Notes: generated by a model not told the origin, from the sequence alone. 64,000 nt of DNA from Pseudonocardia alni (GCF_002813375.1 NZ_PHUJ01000003.1:2046001-2110000), one strand, 5' to 3'. Shown: positions 10,855-20,009, counted from the stretch's first letter. A program made the numbers and translations.

Positions 10855-11813
10855 GCCCACCAGCTCCGGTGGTCGCGGTACCAGGCCACGGTGGCGGCCA
10901 GGCCCTCGTCGAACGGCACCCGGGGGGTGTAACCGAGCTCGTCGCGGATCTTCGACCAGTCCACGGAGTAACGGCGGTCGTGCCCCTTGCGGTCGGCGAC
11001 CCGCTCGATGCGGTCCTCCCCCACGCCGACGGCGGCGAGCAGCGCGCGGGTCAGGTCCAGGTTGGTCAGCTCGGTGCCGCCGCCGATGTTGTAGACCTCC
11101 CCGGCCCGGCCCGCCGTGGCGGCCAGGACGATCCCGCGGCAGTGGTCGGAGACGTGCAGCCAGTCACGGACGTTGAGGCCGTCGCCGTAGAGCGGGACGG
11201 TGCCGCCGTCGAGCAGCCGGGTGGTGAACAGCGGGATCACCTTCTCCGGGAACTGGTACGGCCCGTAGTTGTTCGAGCAGCGGGTGACCACCACGTCGAG
11301 GCCGTGGGTGCGGTGGTAGCTGCGCGCCAGCAGGTCGCTGCCCGCCTTCGCCGCGCTGTAGGGCGAGTTCGGCTCCAGCGGGTGGGTCTCGGGCCACGAG
11401 CCCGACGCGATCGAGCCGTACACCTCGTCGGTGGAGACGTGCACGAACCGGCCGACGCCCGCGTCCAGCGCGGCCTGCAGCGGGACCTGGGTGCCGACGA
11501 CGTTGGTCGTCACGAAGTCCGCGGCGCCGGTGATGGAGCGGTCCACGTGGGTCTCGGCGGCGAAGTGCACGAGCAGGTCGGCACCGCCGTCGAGCACCTC
11601 GGCGACGCGCCGGGGGTCACGGATGTCGCCGCGCTCGACCGTCAGCCGCGGGTCGTCGGCGACGGGCGCGAGGTTCTCGATCCGGCCGGCGTAGGTGAAC
11701 GCGTCGAGCACGGTCACCCCGGCCCCGGCCAGCTCGGGGTGCTCCCCGCCCAGCACCTCCCGGACGAAACAGGACCCGATGAACCCGGCCCCGCCGGTCA
11801 CCACGATGCGCAC
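10851..11813 (-). CDS. rmlB: dTDP-glucose 4,6-dehydratase
   Basis: This is a 320-residue extended short-chain dehydrogenase for the second step to dTDP-L-rhamnose. The NAD motif GGAGFIG is at residues 7-13. The catalytic region is VSTDEVYGS, where the dehydratase Asp-Glu pair follows Thr, and the active-site tyrosine and lysine are in YSAAK. GTG at 11813 is preceded by GGGGAGGGC; the longer reading adds a low-complexity Arg/Ala stretch and is rejected. It is divergent from rmlD across 71 bp. Confidence 0.95.
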   Translation of the reverse strand: MRIVVTGGAGFIGSCFVREVLGGEHPELAGAGVTVLDAFTYAGRIENLAPVADDPRLTVERGDIRDPRRVAEVLDGGADLLVHFAAETHVDRSITGAADFVTTNVVGTQVPLQAALDAGVGRFVHVSTDEVYGSIASGSWPETHPLEPNSPYSAAKAGSDLLARSYHRTHGLDVVVTRCSNNYGPYQFPEKVIPLFTTRLLDGGTVPLYGDGLNVRDWLHVSDHCRGIVLAATAGRAGEVYNIGGGTELTNLDLTRALLAAVGVGEDRIERVADRKGHDRRYSVDWSKIRDELGYTPRVPFDEGLAATVAWYRDHRSWWA

Positions 11814-11884
11814 GTGCCCTCCCCGCTCACTGTCCGGCCCCGCCAGCGTGTCAGAGTCGGCCCCGACGATCGGGAGGTGGGCGC

Positions 11885-12727
11885 GTGCGCGCGTGCGTGC
11901 TGGGGGCGAACGGGCAGCTCGGGCGGGCGCTGGTCGCCGCACTGCCCGGCGCGGTGGCACTCGACCGTGCGGCGCTGGACATCGGTGACGCCGACGCCGT
12001 CGCCGCGCACGACTTCACCGGCGTCGACGTGCTGGTCAACGCCGCCGCCTACACCGCCGTCGACCGGGCGGAGACCGAACCGGGCGCGGCGTGGCGGGCG
12101 AACGCGGCGGGCCCCGCGCACCTGGCCGCGGCGGCCCGCGAGCACGGTTGCCTGCTGGTCCACGTCTCCACCGAGTACGTCTTCGACGGCACCGCGCCCG
12201 GTCCGGTGCCCGAGGACGCCCCGCCGTCCCCGCTCGGGGTGTACGGCGCGTCGAAGGCAGCCGGGGAGCTGGCTGTACGGGCGGCGCTGCCGGAGCGGCA
12301 CGTGATCGTGCGGACCAGCTGGGTCGTCGGTGACGGCGGCAACTTCGTCGCCACCATGGCGCGGCTGGCCCACGACGGAGTGTCCCCCGCCGTCGTCGAC
12401 GACCAGGTGGGGCGGCCGACGTTCGCCCCCGACCTGGCCGCGGCGCTGCTCGTGCTGGCCGGGTCCGGACGGCACGGCACCTTCCACGTGACCGGCGACG
12501 GCGAGCCGGTCAGCTGGCACGGACTGGCCCGGGAGGTGTTCGCCCGCTGCGGCCGCGATCCCGGCGACGTCCGCCCGGTGTCGACCGCCGAGTACGCCGC
12601 GGACAGGCCGCACCTGGCGCGCCGACCGGCGAACTCGGTGCTCGACCTGTCCCGCGCGACCCGCGCCGGAGTGACGATGCCGCCCTGGCGCGACGGGCTC
12701 GGCGCCCACCTCGGGATCGCCCGGTGA
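11885..12727 (+). CDS. rmlD: dTDP-4-dehydrorhamnose reductase
   Basis: The 280-residue short-chain reductase makes dTDP-L-rhamnose in the last step. It has [10 protein letters not shown] at the N-terminus, [22 protein letters not shown], and the catalytic tyrosine and lysine in YGASK. The start is GTG at 11885 behind GGGAGGTG. Its stop overlaps the rmlA start (GTGA), so rmlD and rmlA are coupled. Together with rmlB and rmlC on the other strand, the four-gene pathway is complete. Confidence 0.94.
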   Translation: MRACVLGANGQLGRALVAALPGAVALDRAALDIGDADAVAAHDFTGVDVLVNAAAYTAVDRAETEPGAAWRANAAGPAHLAAAAREHGCLLVHVSTEYVFDGTAPGPVPEDAPPSPLGVYGASKAAGELAVRAALPERHVIVRTSWVVGDGGNFVATMARLAHDGVSPAVVDDQVGRPTFAPDLAAALLVLAGSGRHGTFHVTGDGEPVSWHGLAREVFARCGRDPGDVRPVSTAEYAADRPHLARRPANSVLDLSRATRAGVTMPPWRDGLGAHLGIAR

Positions 12728-13611
12728 AGGGCGTCATCCTGGCCGGTGGCACCGGCAGCCGGCTGTTCCCCCTGACCGCGGCGGTGTCCAAGCAGCTGCT
12801 GCCGGTCTACGACAAGCCGATGATCTACCACCCGCTGACCACGCTGATGCTGGCCGGGATCCGGGAGATCCTGCTCATCTCCACCCCGCACGACCTGCCC
12901 GGGTTCCAGCGCCTGCTCGGCGACGGCGGCCGGCTCGGCCTGCAGATCACCTACGCCGCCCAGGAGCACCCCAACGGCCTGGCCGAGGCGTTCGTCATCG
13001 GCGCCGACCACGTCCGCGGCGGGCCGTCGGCGCTCGTGCTGGGCGACAACATCTTCCACGGCGCCGGGTTCGGTGACCTGCTGCGTCGCCGCGCCGCCGA
13101 GGTCGCCTCCGGCGACGCGGGCTGCGTGCTGTTCGGCTACCCGGTGCGGGATCCGCGGCGCTACGGCGTCGGCGAGGCCGCCCCCGACGGCACCCTGCTC
13201 TCGATCGAGGAGAAGCCCGAGCACCCCCGCTCGGACCGTGCCATCACCGGCCTCTACTTCTACGACGACCGCGTCGTCGACATCGCCACGCGCATCACCC
13301 CCTCGGCCCGCGGCGAGCTCGAGATCACCGACGTCAACCGCGCCTACCTCGAACAGGGCCGCGCCCGTCTGCAGGACCTCGGACGCGGCTTCGCCTGGCT
13401 CGACACCGGCACCCACGAGTCGCTGATGGAGGCCGGCCAGTACGTCCGCGTCCTGGAGAACCGCCAGGGCATCCGCATCGCCTGCGTCGAGGAGGTCGCC
13501 CTGCGGATGGGCTTCATCGACGCCGCCGCCTGCCACGCCCTCGGGGCGCAGCAGGCGGGCTCGGGCTACGGCGAATACGTCATGGCCGTCGCGGATCAGT
13601 TCAGGTCGTAG
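12724..13611 (+). CDS. rmlA: Glucose-1-phosphate thymidylyltransferase
   Basis: The 295-residue enzyme makes dTDP-glucose from dTTP and glucose-1-phosphate. The nucleotide-binding loop is [13 protein letters not shown], followed by [16 protein letters not shown]. The metal-binding aspartate is in LGDNIFHG, and EEKPEHP is the sugar-binding loop. The length is typical. The start is GTG at 12724, overlapping rmlD. A broken sugar-transferase gene begins immediately after the stop, suggesting the operon once continued. Confidence 0.96.
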   Translation: MKGVILAGGTGSRLFPLTAAVSKQLLPVYDKPMIYHPLTTLMLAGIREILLISTPHDLPGFQRLLGDGGRLGLQITYAAQEHPNGLAEAFVIGADHVRGGPSALVLGDNIFHGAGFGDLLRRRAAEVASGDAGCVLFGYPVRDPRRYGVGEAAPDGTLLSIEEKPEHPRSDRAITGLYFYDDRVVDIATRITPSARGELEITDVNRAYLEQGRARLQDLGRGFAWLDTGTHESLMEAGQYVRVLENRQGIRIACVEEVALRMGFIDAAACHALGAQQAGSGYGEYVMAVADQFRS

Positions 13612-13612
13612 C

Positions 13613-13820
13613 GAGCACGAGCGCCACACCGCCGGCCACCGCGTCCCGGTCGGGCTCACCGGGCTCGCCCAGACCTCCGGGCTGCGCGGTGCACCTCGAT
13701 CGCCGACCGCGTCCCGCACGACAACCACTCCATCGCGTACTGGTCGCTCTGGCTCGACGCGCAGATCGTCGTGCGCACGGCGCGGGAGCTGGTCCGGGGC
13801 GGCCGGCACCGAGCGGCCGT
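13613..13820 (+). pseudogene. Relic of an initiating sugar transferase (C-terminal end, frameshifted)
   Basis: No intact gene lies between rmlA and the GH6 gene, but the plus strand still encodes the end of a WcaJ/RfbP-type polyprenyl-phosphate sugar transferase. One frame reads GHRVPVGLTGLAQTSGLRG up to 13690. A second frame, from 13693, reads TSIADRVPHDNHSIAYWSLW and then LDAQIVVRTARELVRG. In an intact relative these segments are continuous (LRGDTSI...), so one base is missing near 13691. The membrane and N-terminal catalytic parts are absent. Confidence 0.72.
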
Positions 13821-13830
13821 GCCGGGCGGG

Positions 13831-14862
13831 TCAGCCGGCCTGGCGCTGCGCGAGCCCGAGGGCGTACTCGGGGTACCACTGCCCGGCGGCGGGCTCCCCC
13901 GGACGGCAGGCCCCGTCGGACTCGCCGGGGCGCTTGACCCACAGCAGTGCGTCGACGCGGTCGTCGCCGGTCTCGGTGGTCGGGGCCGCCCCGAGCCCGC
14001 GACCGGGCGGGTTGCAGAACGCGGGCACCCCGCCCAACGACGCCTCGTCGGCGACACCCTGGCCGTTGCGGCTGGTGTCGACGACGAAGTGCGCGCCGCC
14101 GAGGCGGTCGGAGAGCTGCCGACCGAAGGCGACCACCTGCGGCGTCGGGTAGAAGTTGGCGACGTTGAGGGCGAACCCGTCGGCGGCGCGGACCCCGGAA
14201 CGCTCCAGCGCGCCGGCGAGGGCGTCGACGTCGCTGATGAAGCCGGGGTTGCCCGCGTCGACGTAGACCCGGGCGCCCGCGTCCTTGAACGTCGCGACCG
14301 CCTCGGACAGCAGCTGGTAGCGCTCGTCGCGCAGGTCGCCGTCGACGCAGCCGGACAGCTCGTGCGGCACCGCGTCGGGCTCCAGGACGACCGTGGCCGT
14401 CGTGCCGCCCAGCCCGCGGACGATCTCGGTGACCCAGTTCCGGTAGTAGCCGCCGTCCGGGGCGCCGCCGCCGGAGAAGCTGCCGCAGTCGCGGTGCGGG
14501 ATGTTGTAGGCGACCAGCAGCGGGCGCGCACCGGCCGCGGTGGCCCGGTCGACGTAGTCCTTCGTGTCGGCCTGGGCCGCGGCGACGTCGCCGCTCACCC
14601 AGTGCGGGAACGGCTGCGAGGCGATCTTCTCGATCTGGTCGGCGTCGGCGTCGCGGCCCTCGTCGCGCCACCGGACGACCTGGTCGGCCGCGGCGCTGCG
14701 CGGGTCCACGAACAGCCCCGTCGCGCTCGGCGGGGCGGACGCCGGGTCGCCCGGGGCGGGCGCGGTGGGCGCCCCCGCCCCGCAGGAGACGAGTACCAGG
14801 GCGGCGGCCAGGGCACCGGAGGAGACTGCCAGCAGCGAGCGCACGATGCTGGAGTGTGTCAC
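13831..14862 (-). CDS. GH6 endoglucanase/cellobiohydrolase lipoprotein (CslZ-like)
   Basis: This is a 343-residue glycoside hydrolase family 6 enzyme that cleaves beta-1,4-glucan by inversion. An N-terminal lipobox (VLVSC) predicts anchoring on the outer face of the membrane. Family landmarks are PHWVSGD, YNIPHRDCGSFSGGG, the catalytic aspartate in VLEPDAVP, VANFYPT, VDTSRNGQG, CNPPGRGLG and WVKRPGESDG, so the fold looks complete. The start is GTG at 14862, overlapping the upstream oxidase stop (GTGA); an ATG at 14877 is possible. It is third in the cellulose-synthase-like operon, the place of cslZ in Streptomyces. Confidence 0.92.
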   Translation of the reverse strand: MTHSSIVRSLLAVSSGALAAALVLVSCGAGAPTAPAPGDPASAPPSATGLFVDPRSAAADQVVRWRDEGRDADADQIEKIASQPFPHWVSGDVAAAQADTKDYVDRATAAGARPLLVAYNIPHRDCGSFSGGGAPDGGYYRNWVTEIVRGLGGTTATVVLEPDAVPHELSGCVDGDLRDERYQLLSEAVATFKDAGARVYVDAGNPGFISDVDALAGALERSGVRAADGFALNVANFYPTPQVVAFGRQLSDRLGGAHFVVDTSRNGQGVADEASLGGVPAFCNPPGRGLGAAPTTETGDDRVDALLWVKRPGESDGACRPGEPAAGQWYPEYALGLAQRQAG

Positions 14863-16808
14863 CTGAGGTGCACCCATGACGCCACGGACGGCACCCCGGC
14901 GTCGTCGACGAGGAAGAGCATGTACCAGCCGGGCGGCACCAGGGCCGGCTCGGCGGGTACGGCGAGGCCGAGCGAGCCGTCCGGGTCGCGGGCGATGTCG
15001 AGGCGCACCGAGCGCTGGTCGACGTCGGTCGCGTGGGTGACCGCGCTGGGCCGGATCAGCCGGGCCTGGGTGACCCGGGCCGCGTCCGGGCTGGTCACGG
15101 TCATGGTGGTGCCGAGGCCGGCCTCCTCCGGGGCCGTCGCGATCACCGGCTGCGGGCCGTGGAACAGGTACGGCGGGGTGTAGATCTCCAGCCGCTGCTC
15201 GAACGGGGCGGGCTTGGTGTTGTCCACGTTCTTGAACAGGGAGTTCCCGCCTGCGGTGAGCACCTGACCGTTGGGCAGCAGCAGCGCCTCGGCGTGGTAG
15301 TCGCGCCCGACCAGGGGGTCGGCGACGGCGGAGAGCGTGTTCGTGCCCGGGTGGTACAGGTTGGCCTGCAGGATGTCGCTCGCGCCCTTGCCGCGGTAGT
15401 CCGCGGAGCCGCCGGTGATCAGCAGGTCGTCGGTGGGCAGCTGCACGACGCTCGGGTAGCGGGTGGGGGTGCGCAGGTCCGGGCCGGGGGTGAACGCGGG
15501 CGCCGGGGCGCGCAGGTCGATGGTGTCGATCCGCGCCGAGGACACCGGGGACTCCCCGACCCCGCCGCCCCCGACGACGACCATCCGCTGGTCCTGCACC
15601 GGCCCGGCCCAGGACGACCCGGAGGTCTCCATCAGCTCCGGCTCGCGCAGCCCCGGGACGGGTGCGAACGAGTTGTCCGCCAGGTTCCAGAACCCGGGGA
15701 CGCGTCCGGCGTCGGCCGGGCCGTAGCCGGCGTTGGAGCCGGAGTAGAACAGCCGTCCCTCCTGCCGGGTCTGGAAGATCGCCGGGTAGGTCGGGAAGTA
15801 GCGGAACAGGTCGGGCCGGTCGGTCCAGCGCTTCGTCGCCGGGTCGTAAACCTCGTTCTGGCCGGGCAGGATCTGCCCGGTGCCGTCGAGACCGGAGATC
15901 GCGAGCACCTGGCCGTCGGGCAGCCCGGTGAGCGTGGGGTACCAGCGCTTCTGGGTCATGTCCCCGACGCGCACGTACTTCTCGGCGACCGGGTCGAACT
16001 CGTAGGAGTCGGCGATGCCCTGGAAGTCCTGCTTGTCCAGGGTCATCTTGTCGCCCATGCCGTAGACGTTCGCGGCGTCCGCGGGGTCCAGCGACAGGAT
16101 CGCGTACTGGGCGGGCCGGTCGGTGACCCCGGCGGCGCCCTCCTCGGTGGACTCGACGAAGCCGATGGTCTCGCTGGCGGTGACGACGGTCCCGTCGCCC
16201 TCGCCGGTCTTGGTCGCGGCCATGACGTGGGCCGGGCTGGTGAGGGTGTAGTCGCGTCCGTCGGGGTCGCGGAACACGGTGCCGGCGTCCAGGTGCAGCT
16301 CGCGGTCGGGGTTCTCGTTGCGGATCCGCATCGCGCCGGCGGCGCGGGTGACGAAGCCGTCGAGGACCTCGTAGCGCTGGGTGCCGCCGGCGACGAGGAG
16401 CTTCCCGTCGGGCAGGAAGGTGTGACCGCCGCAGAACAGGTCCGACGGGGTGTCGATCTCCGTCGCGTCGCCGGTGGCCGGGTCGTAGACCAGGGTGCGG
16501 AAGGTGCCGGCGTCGAACTGCTCCTGGTCGTTACCCGAGCCGGCGACGAGCAGGACCTTGCCGGTCGGCAGCATCGCGGCGTGGATGGCGTTGATCCGGA
16601 CGTCCGCGGGCAGCTCGACGACGTCCCAGCGGCCGTTCGCGGCGGTGTACTCGGCGCTGTGCAGCCACGCCTCGTGGCGCACCTCGGAGATCCAGGCGAA
16701 CGCGGGCGGGGCGTTGACCGCCAGCAGGACGGTGGGCACGCCGATCATCGCGATCAGCCTGCGGCGGCCGAGGACGGCGCGCGCCGCCCGGGAGAGCAGG
16801 CGCCTCAC
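14859..16808 (-). CDS. glxA: GlxA-like copper radical oxidase
   Basis: The 649-residue protein has an N-terminal Arg-rich plus hydrophobic signal/anchor (residues 1-38), Kelch-type propeller repeats (LPDGKLLVAGG, LPDGQVLAISG, LPNGQVLTAGG) and a C-terminal immunoglobulin-like DUF1929 domain ending near LVDDAGVPSVASW. C126 in LFCGGHTF is the likely partner of the Tyr-Cys redox cofactor. RWYPTL and YHAEALLLPNG supply the tyrosine and histidine copper ligands expected for galactose-oxidase relatives. In Streptomyces, GlxA matures a CslA-made glycan at hyphal tips. It overlaps both neighbours by 4 bp (GTGA). Confidence 0.92.
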   Translation of the reverse strand: MRRLLSRAARAVLGRRRLIAMIGVPTVLLAVNAPPAFAWISEVRHEAWLHSAEYTAANGRWDVVELPADVRINAIHAAMLPTGKVLLVAGSGNDQEQFDAGTFRTLVYDPATGDATEIDTPSDLFCGGHTFLPDGKLLVAGGTQRYEVLDGFVTRAAGAMRIRNENPDRELHLDAGTVFRDPDGRDYTLTSPAHVMAATKTGEGDGTVVTASETIGFVESTEEGAAGVTDRPAQYAILSLDPADAANVYGMGDKMTLDKQDFQGIADSYEFDPVAEKYVRVGDMTQKRWYPTLTGLPDGQVLAISGLDGTGQILPGQNEVYDPATKRWTDRPDLFRYFPTYPAIFQTRQEGRLFYSGSNAGYGPADAGRVPGFWNLADNSFAPVPGLREPELMETSGSSWAGPVQDQRMVVVGGGGVGESPVSSARIDTIDLRAPAPAFTPGPDLRTPTRYPSVVQLPTDDLLITGGSADYRGKGASDILQANLYHPGTNTLSAVADPLVGRDYHAEALLLPNGQVLTAGGNSLFKNVDNTKPAPFEQRLEIYTPPYLFHGPQPVIATAPEEAGLGTTMTVTSPDAARVTQARLIRPSAVTHATDVDQRSVRLDIARDPDGSLGLAVPAEPALVPPGWYMLFLVDDAGVPSVASWVHLR

Positions 16809-18610
16809 GCCACGGCTCCGATCTTCTCGTCACGGGGTTCGGGGATCACGGGCACGAGCTCGACGAGCTCGGCCGCGGACGCGATCCGGCCACGGGTGCG
16901 CAGCAGGCCGCCCAGCCAGATCGCCATCGGGACCACGGAGACGACCAGCGCGAGCGCCGGCCACATGAGGACGTCGAGGTTGGCGTAGCCGAACGCGAAC
17001 GACGCCGCGATCGCCGCCGCCAGGAACGCCGACCAGCGCAGGTGCCGGGCGAAGGTGACGACGCGGTCCGGGCTCGCCGCCTCCGCCTTCGGGGTGACGA
17101 CGAACGTCGCCGGGCGCCGAAGCACCGTCGCGACCAGCGAGGACGCGTAGATCGGCGCGGAGAGCACCGACATCGCCATCCCGGTCAGCCCGGTCGAGTT
17201 CTCGTGCTCGTAGGGGCTGACGTTGTAGCGGCGGTTGCGGATGTAGACCCACAGCTGGAACGCGGTCGCGTCGACGTAGAGCGCCAGCCACAACGCGGGC
17301 GGGACGACGATGCCCGACACCCCGAACGCCAGGTAGAGCGAGGCGTTGACGGCTCCGAGGATCCAGCCGATCGCCATCGACGGGTAGAACGCGGTGATGA
17401 GCAGGTAGTGCAGCGCCCGTGGCGGGGACAGCCGGCGCAGCCGCTTCAGGAAGATGCCCTGCAGGATCACGAAGGTGCCGCGGGACCAGCGCAGCTGCTG
17501 GGAGAAGAAGTCCGTCCAGGACGACGGCCCCTCCCCCACCGCGACGACGTCCGGTGTGTACACCGAGCGCCAGCGCCGCCCGGTCCACGGGTTGCGCCGG
17601 GCGTGCAGCGCCAGCCCGGTCGCCATGTCCTCGGTGATCGAGTCGTGCAGCCCGCCGACGGCGAGCAGCGCGTCGATCCGCACGGCGTTGTTGGTGCCGA
17701 CGAGCATCGGGATGCCGTAGGCGTTCGCGGCCCGCTGGATCAGCGAGTGGAACGGGAACTGCTGGGACTCCGCGGCGGTGGTGACGAAGTTGTCGCAGTT
17801 GGCGTAGCACTGCGGTCCGACGACGAACGCGACGTCGGGGTCGCGGAAGTAGCCGAGCATCCGCTCGGCGTAGTTCGCCAGCGGCACGTGGTCGGGGTCG
17901 ACGGACAGGAACACGTCGTAGCGGTGGCCCTCCGCGTGCACCCAGGCGTTGTAGTTGCCGTGCTTGGTGCGCGCCGTGAAGAAGCCCGACGGCTCGTTGT
18001 AGGCGGCGACGCCCTTGCGGGAGAAGTGCCGGACACCGATCTCGGCGCACATCCGCCGGACCTCGCGGTCGTCGCCCTCGTCGAGCAGCCAGACGTCGAA
18101 GGTGCCCTCGTGCCGGATCCGCCGCGCGGCCTCCAGCGTCGCGCGGACCATCTCGATCGGCTCCGAGCCGGGGACGATCGTGGTCAGGAACGCGACCCGC
18201 AGCTCCGGGTCCGGCCGGACCGGGACCGGGTCGCGGGCGAGCACCGAGGCCAGCGACAGCGAGAACACGTTGACCAGGCGCATCGTCTCGACCAGCGCGA
18301 TGGAGCCGATGACGAAGACGTTCGCGGCCTGGATCCACCAGCGCTCGTCGACGTCGGGGTGGTGGGAGGGCTGCAGCAGCCAGACCACGAACAGCACCTC
18401 GAACGCGACGTTCGCGCCGATGATGGCCAGGGTGCCCGCCCAGCGGCGGCCCTGACCGTCGTGCAGGTTGCGGTACCGCACCCGGTACGTTTCGCCTGCC
18501 GGCGGCGGCTCGGTGACCTCGCCGGAGATGCGGCTGAAGTCGTGCAGCGACCGGGCCCCCACAGCGGGCGCCCGGTTCTGCGGGGTGCCGGACGCGACGC
18601 TCGCGGTCAC
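16805..18610 (-). CDS. cslA: Cellulose-synthase-like glycosyltransferase family 2 (CslA-like)
   Basis: This 601-residue membrane glycosyltransferase probably makes a beta-linked glucan. Two helices near residues 60-120 precede the GT2 domain. Catalytic landmarks are FDVWLLDEGDD, SVDPDHVP (DxD), TEDMATGLALH (the general-base TED) and QQLRWSRGTF (QxxRW). About five helices follow (from FYPSMAIGWILG onward). No PilZ domain is evident. The start is GTG at 18610 behind GGGAGGTACG. It heads the operon with the radical oxidase and GH6 enzyme, each overlapping by 4 bp. Confidence 0.92.
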   Translation of the reverse strand: MTASVASGTPQNRAPAVGARSLHDFSRISGEVTEPPPAGETYRVRYRNLHDGQGRRWAGTLAIIGANVAFEVLFVVWLLQPSHHPDVDERWWIQAANVFVIGSIALVETMRLVNVFSLSLASVLARDPVPVRPDPELRVAFLTTIVPGSEPIEMVRATLEAARRIRHEGTFDVWLLDEGDDREVRRMCAEIGVRHFSRKGVAAYNEPSGFFTARTKHGNYNAWVHAEGHRYDVFLSVDPDHVPLANYAERMLGYFRDPDVAFVVGPQCYANCDNFVTTAAESQQFPFHSLIQRAANAYGIPMLVGTNNAVRIDALLAVGGLHDSITEDMATGLALHARRNPWTGRRWRSVYTPDVVAVGEGPSSWTDFFSQQLRWSRGTFVILQGIFLKRLRRLSPPRALHYLLITAFYPSMAIGWILGAVNASLYLAFGVSGIVVPPALWLALYVDATAFQLWVYIRNRRYNVSPYEHENSTGLTGMAMSVLSAPIYASSLVATVLRRPATFVVTPKAEAASPDRVVTFARHLRWSAFLAAAIAASFAFGYANLDVLMWPALALVVSVVPMAIWLGGLLRTRGRIASAAELVELVPVIPEPRDEKIGAVA

Positions 18611-18992
18611 CGGCGTACCTCCCAGATCTCGGTCGGGAACGTGCGGTGGGCACGCCGGAGGGAGGGCTCGGCGCGTGTCCCGGCCGGCCCCCTGGGGCGT
18701 GATCGTTCCCGTGTGGAGCGTCCATCGACGCGTCCCGACACCCCGTTACGACGCGTGGCGGCCGGACTGGGCCGTCCGCGCCGGCCGCCCGGGACCCGCC
18801 GTGACCGTGTCGTGATCGAGAAGTGCGGTGAGCAGGGAGAGTCCCGCTGTGAGTGATCTTTTCGGTCACACGGCCCTGGGCCGAACTGTCTAGTTGATCG
18901 CTACGCGATGTGTCGTATCATCGATTCTGATGATCCATCGCGAACTCCGCCGAGGTCCCCAGTTCTGATGACGGGAGGGACCGGCCGGGGCG
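18611..18992. other. Long intergenic region, probably promoter of the csl operon
   Basis: No gene is seen in these 382 bases. The segment from about 18840 to 18975 is markedly richer in A/T than its surroundings. It contains two copies of TTCTGATGA, at 18925-18933 and 18963-18971. It separates the cslA start from the end of the small helix-turn-helix gene on the same strand, so the csl promoter should lie here. Confidence 0.5.
18925..18971 (+). repeat. TTCTGATGA direct repeats, downstream pair
   Basis: Exact TTCTGATGA occurs at 18925-18933 and 18963-18971, 38 bp apart. The first is embedded in ATCATC-GATTCT-GATGAT, which is itself a 6-bp inverted repeat. Matching copies lie on the other side of the gene at 18993-19472, so they may be operators. 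Confidence 0.55.
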
Positions 18993-19472
18993 TCAGAACG
19001 GCAGGTGCCCCGAGAGCACGACGGCCGTCGCGACCGCCGCGGTGAGCACGAGCAGGAGCGCGGCGACCGCGGTCCGGCGGGCGCCCGTCGTCGCGGGACC
19101 TGCCGCCGGAGCGACGCCCGGAGGTGACCAGAGCGGTCGGCCCGTCCGGCGCCCTGCGGGCCAGGGTCCGGCGCCGTCGCGCTCGCGGCGGGCCGCGACC
19201 GTGAGGGCCTCGGCCCGGTCCGCCGTCGCCGGATCGGCGCGGCCCTGCGCGGTGAGCGCGGCGACCAGGTCCCGGATCCCGACGGCGTCGCCGGGCAGGG
19301 CTCGGCCGCGGACGACGTCGCGGACCCGCGCGGTCGAGGTCCGCAGCCGTCGCGCGAGCACACGCTCCGACGGGCAGCCGTGGTGCACGTGGACGTCGTC
19401 GAGCAGGTCGAGCAGGTCCCGGTGCGGGCCGTGCTCGGGCCAGGACGTCCGGTCGAAGCGGCGCAACGGCAC
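18993..19472 (-). CDS. Small HTH-like protein with C-terminal membrane anchor
   Basis: The 159-residue protein is not a family I can name. Residues 15-75 look like a helix-turn-helix (VLARRLRTSTARVRDVVRGR, GDAVGIRDLVAALTAQGR). A Pro/Gly/Arg-rich linker follows, then one C-terminal transmembrane helix (VAALLLVLTAAVATAVVLSG) with almost no residues beyond it. This suggests a DNA-binding or regulatory head tethered to the membrane. The start is GTG at 19472 behind GAGGAGGCAAC. Short TTCTGATGA-type repeats flank the gene on both sides. Confidence 0.65.
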   Translation of the reverse strand: MPLRRFDRTSWPEHGPHRDLLDLLDDVHVHHGCPSERVLARRLRTSTARVRDVVRGRALPGDAVGIRDLVAALTAQGRADPATADRAEALTVAARRERDGAGPWPAGRRTGRPLWSPPGVAPAAGPATTGARRTAVAALLLVLTAAVATAVVLSGHLPF

Positions 19473-19540
19473 CCGTTGCCTCCTCACGCAGGATGATCGT
19501 TCGATCACCTGTCGCATCCGGCAGCGTCGGCGTTACTCAA

Positions 19541-19575
19541 TTCTGATGAGACGCCGCGATCGTCACTCCTGATGA
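19541..19575 (+). repeat. TTCTGATGA-type repeats, upstream pair
   Basis: TTCTGATGA at 19541-19549 and TCCTGATGA at 19567-19575 are 26 bp apart. They lie 70-100 bp upstream of the start of the HTH/membrane gene and 190 bp before the broken sugar-transferase gene. Confidence 0.55.
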
Positions 19576-19764
19576 CAACCCCTCGCATGGATTACGACGA
19601 ACGGCGCAACGTGCGCGCGGGTGAGGGAGCGGTCGCTAACGGTAGGCGTCCGCCTGTCGAAAGCAGGAGCAGCGAACGGTGCACTCCGGGCACCGAGCGG
19701 GCGACGACGCCGACCCCAGCGGTCCGTGGCCCTTTTCTTCCCGCCCCGAGGAGCACGCAGTCCT

Positions 19765-20009
19765 GTGAGCACCCTGGGACGGCCGGGTGCTGGGGACAGG
19801 GTCCACGGAGCGCGGTCGCCGCGCTGCTGATGCTTCTCGTGGGGCCGTTGTTCCTGGTCCTGGCGGCCGCGGTGAAGCCCGGCGACGGCGGCCCGGTGTT
19901 CTTCCGCCAGGAGCGCGTCGGCACGCACGGGCGCACCTTCGGGATGCTGAAGTTCCGGTCGATGATCATGTGGAAGACCGCCGGCGCGGTGCTCCCCAGC
20001 CGCGGCGCC
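19765..20009 (+). pseudogene. Relic of an initiating sugar transferase (internally deleted)
   Basis: A possible original start, GTG at 19765 behind a GAGGAG, opens a frame that soon stops. From 19812 another frame encodes the first catalytic segments of a bacterial sugar transferase: AVAALLMLLVGPLFLVLAAA, then DGGPVFFRQERVG, then TFGMLKFRSM. It then jumps at about 19965 to WKTAGAVLPSRGA, which matches the last residues of such enzymes (KTAGAVLRGRGAY). Roughly 130 residues of catalytic core are missing. It therefore carries an internal deletion plus an N-terminal frameshift and is not functional. Confidence 0.7.

Noticed and set aside
13613..20009. Relics A and B as two halves of one sugar-transferase gene split by an insertion
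   Set aside because: Both are on the plus strand, but the C-terminal piece (A) comes before the N-terminal piece (B). B also carries its own C-terminal residues, so they are separate genes.
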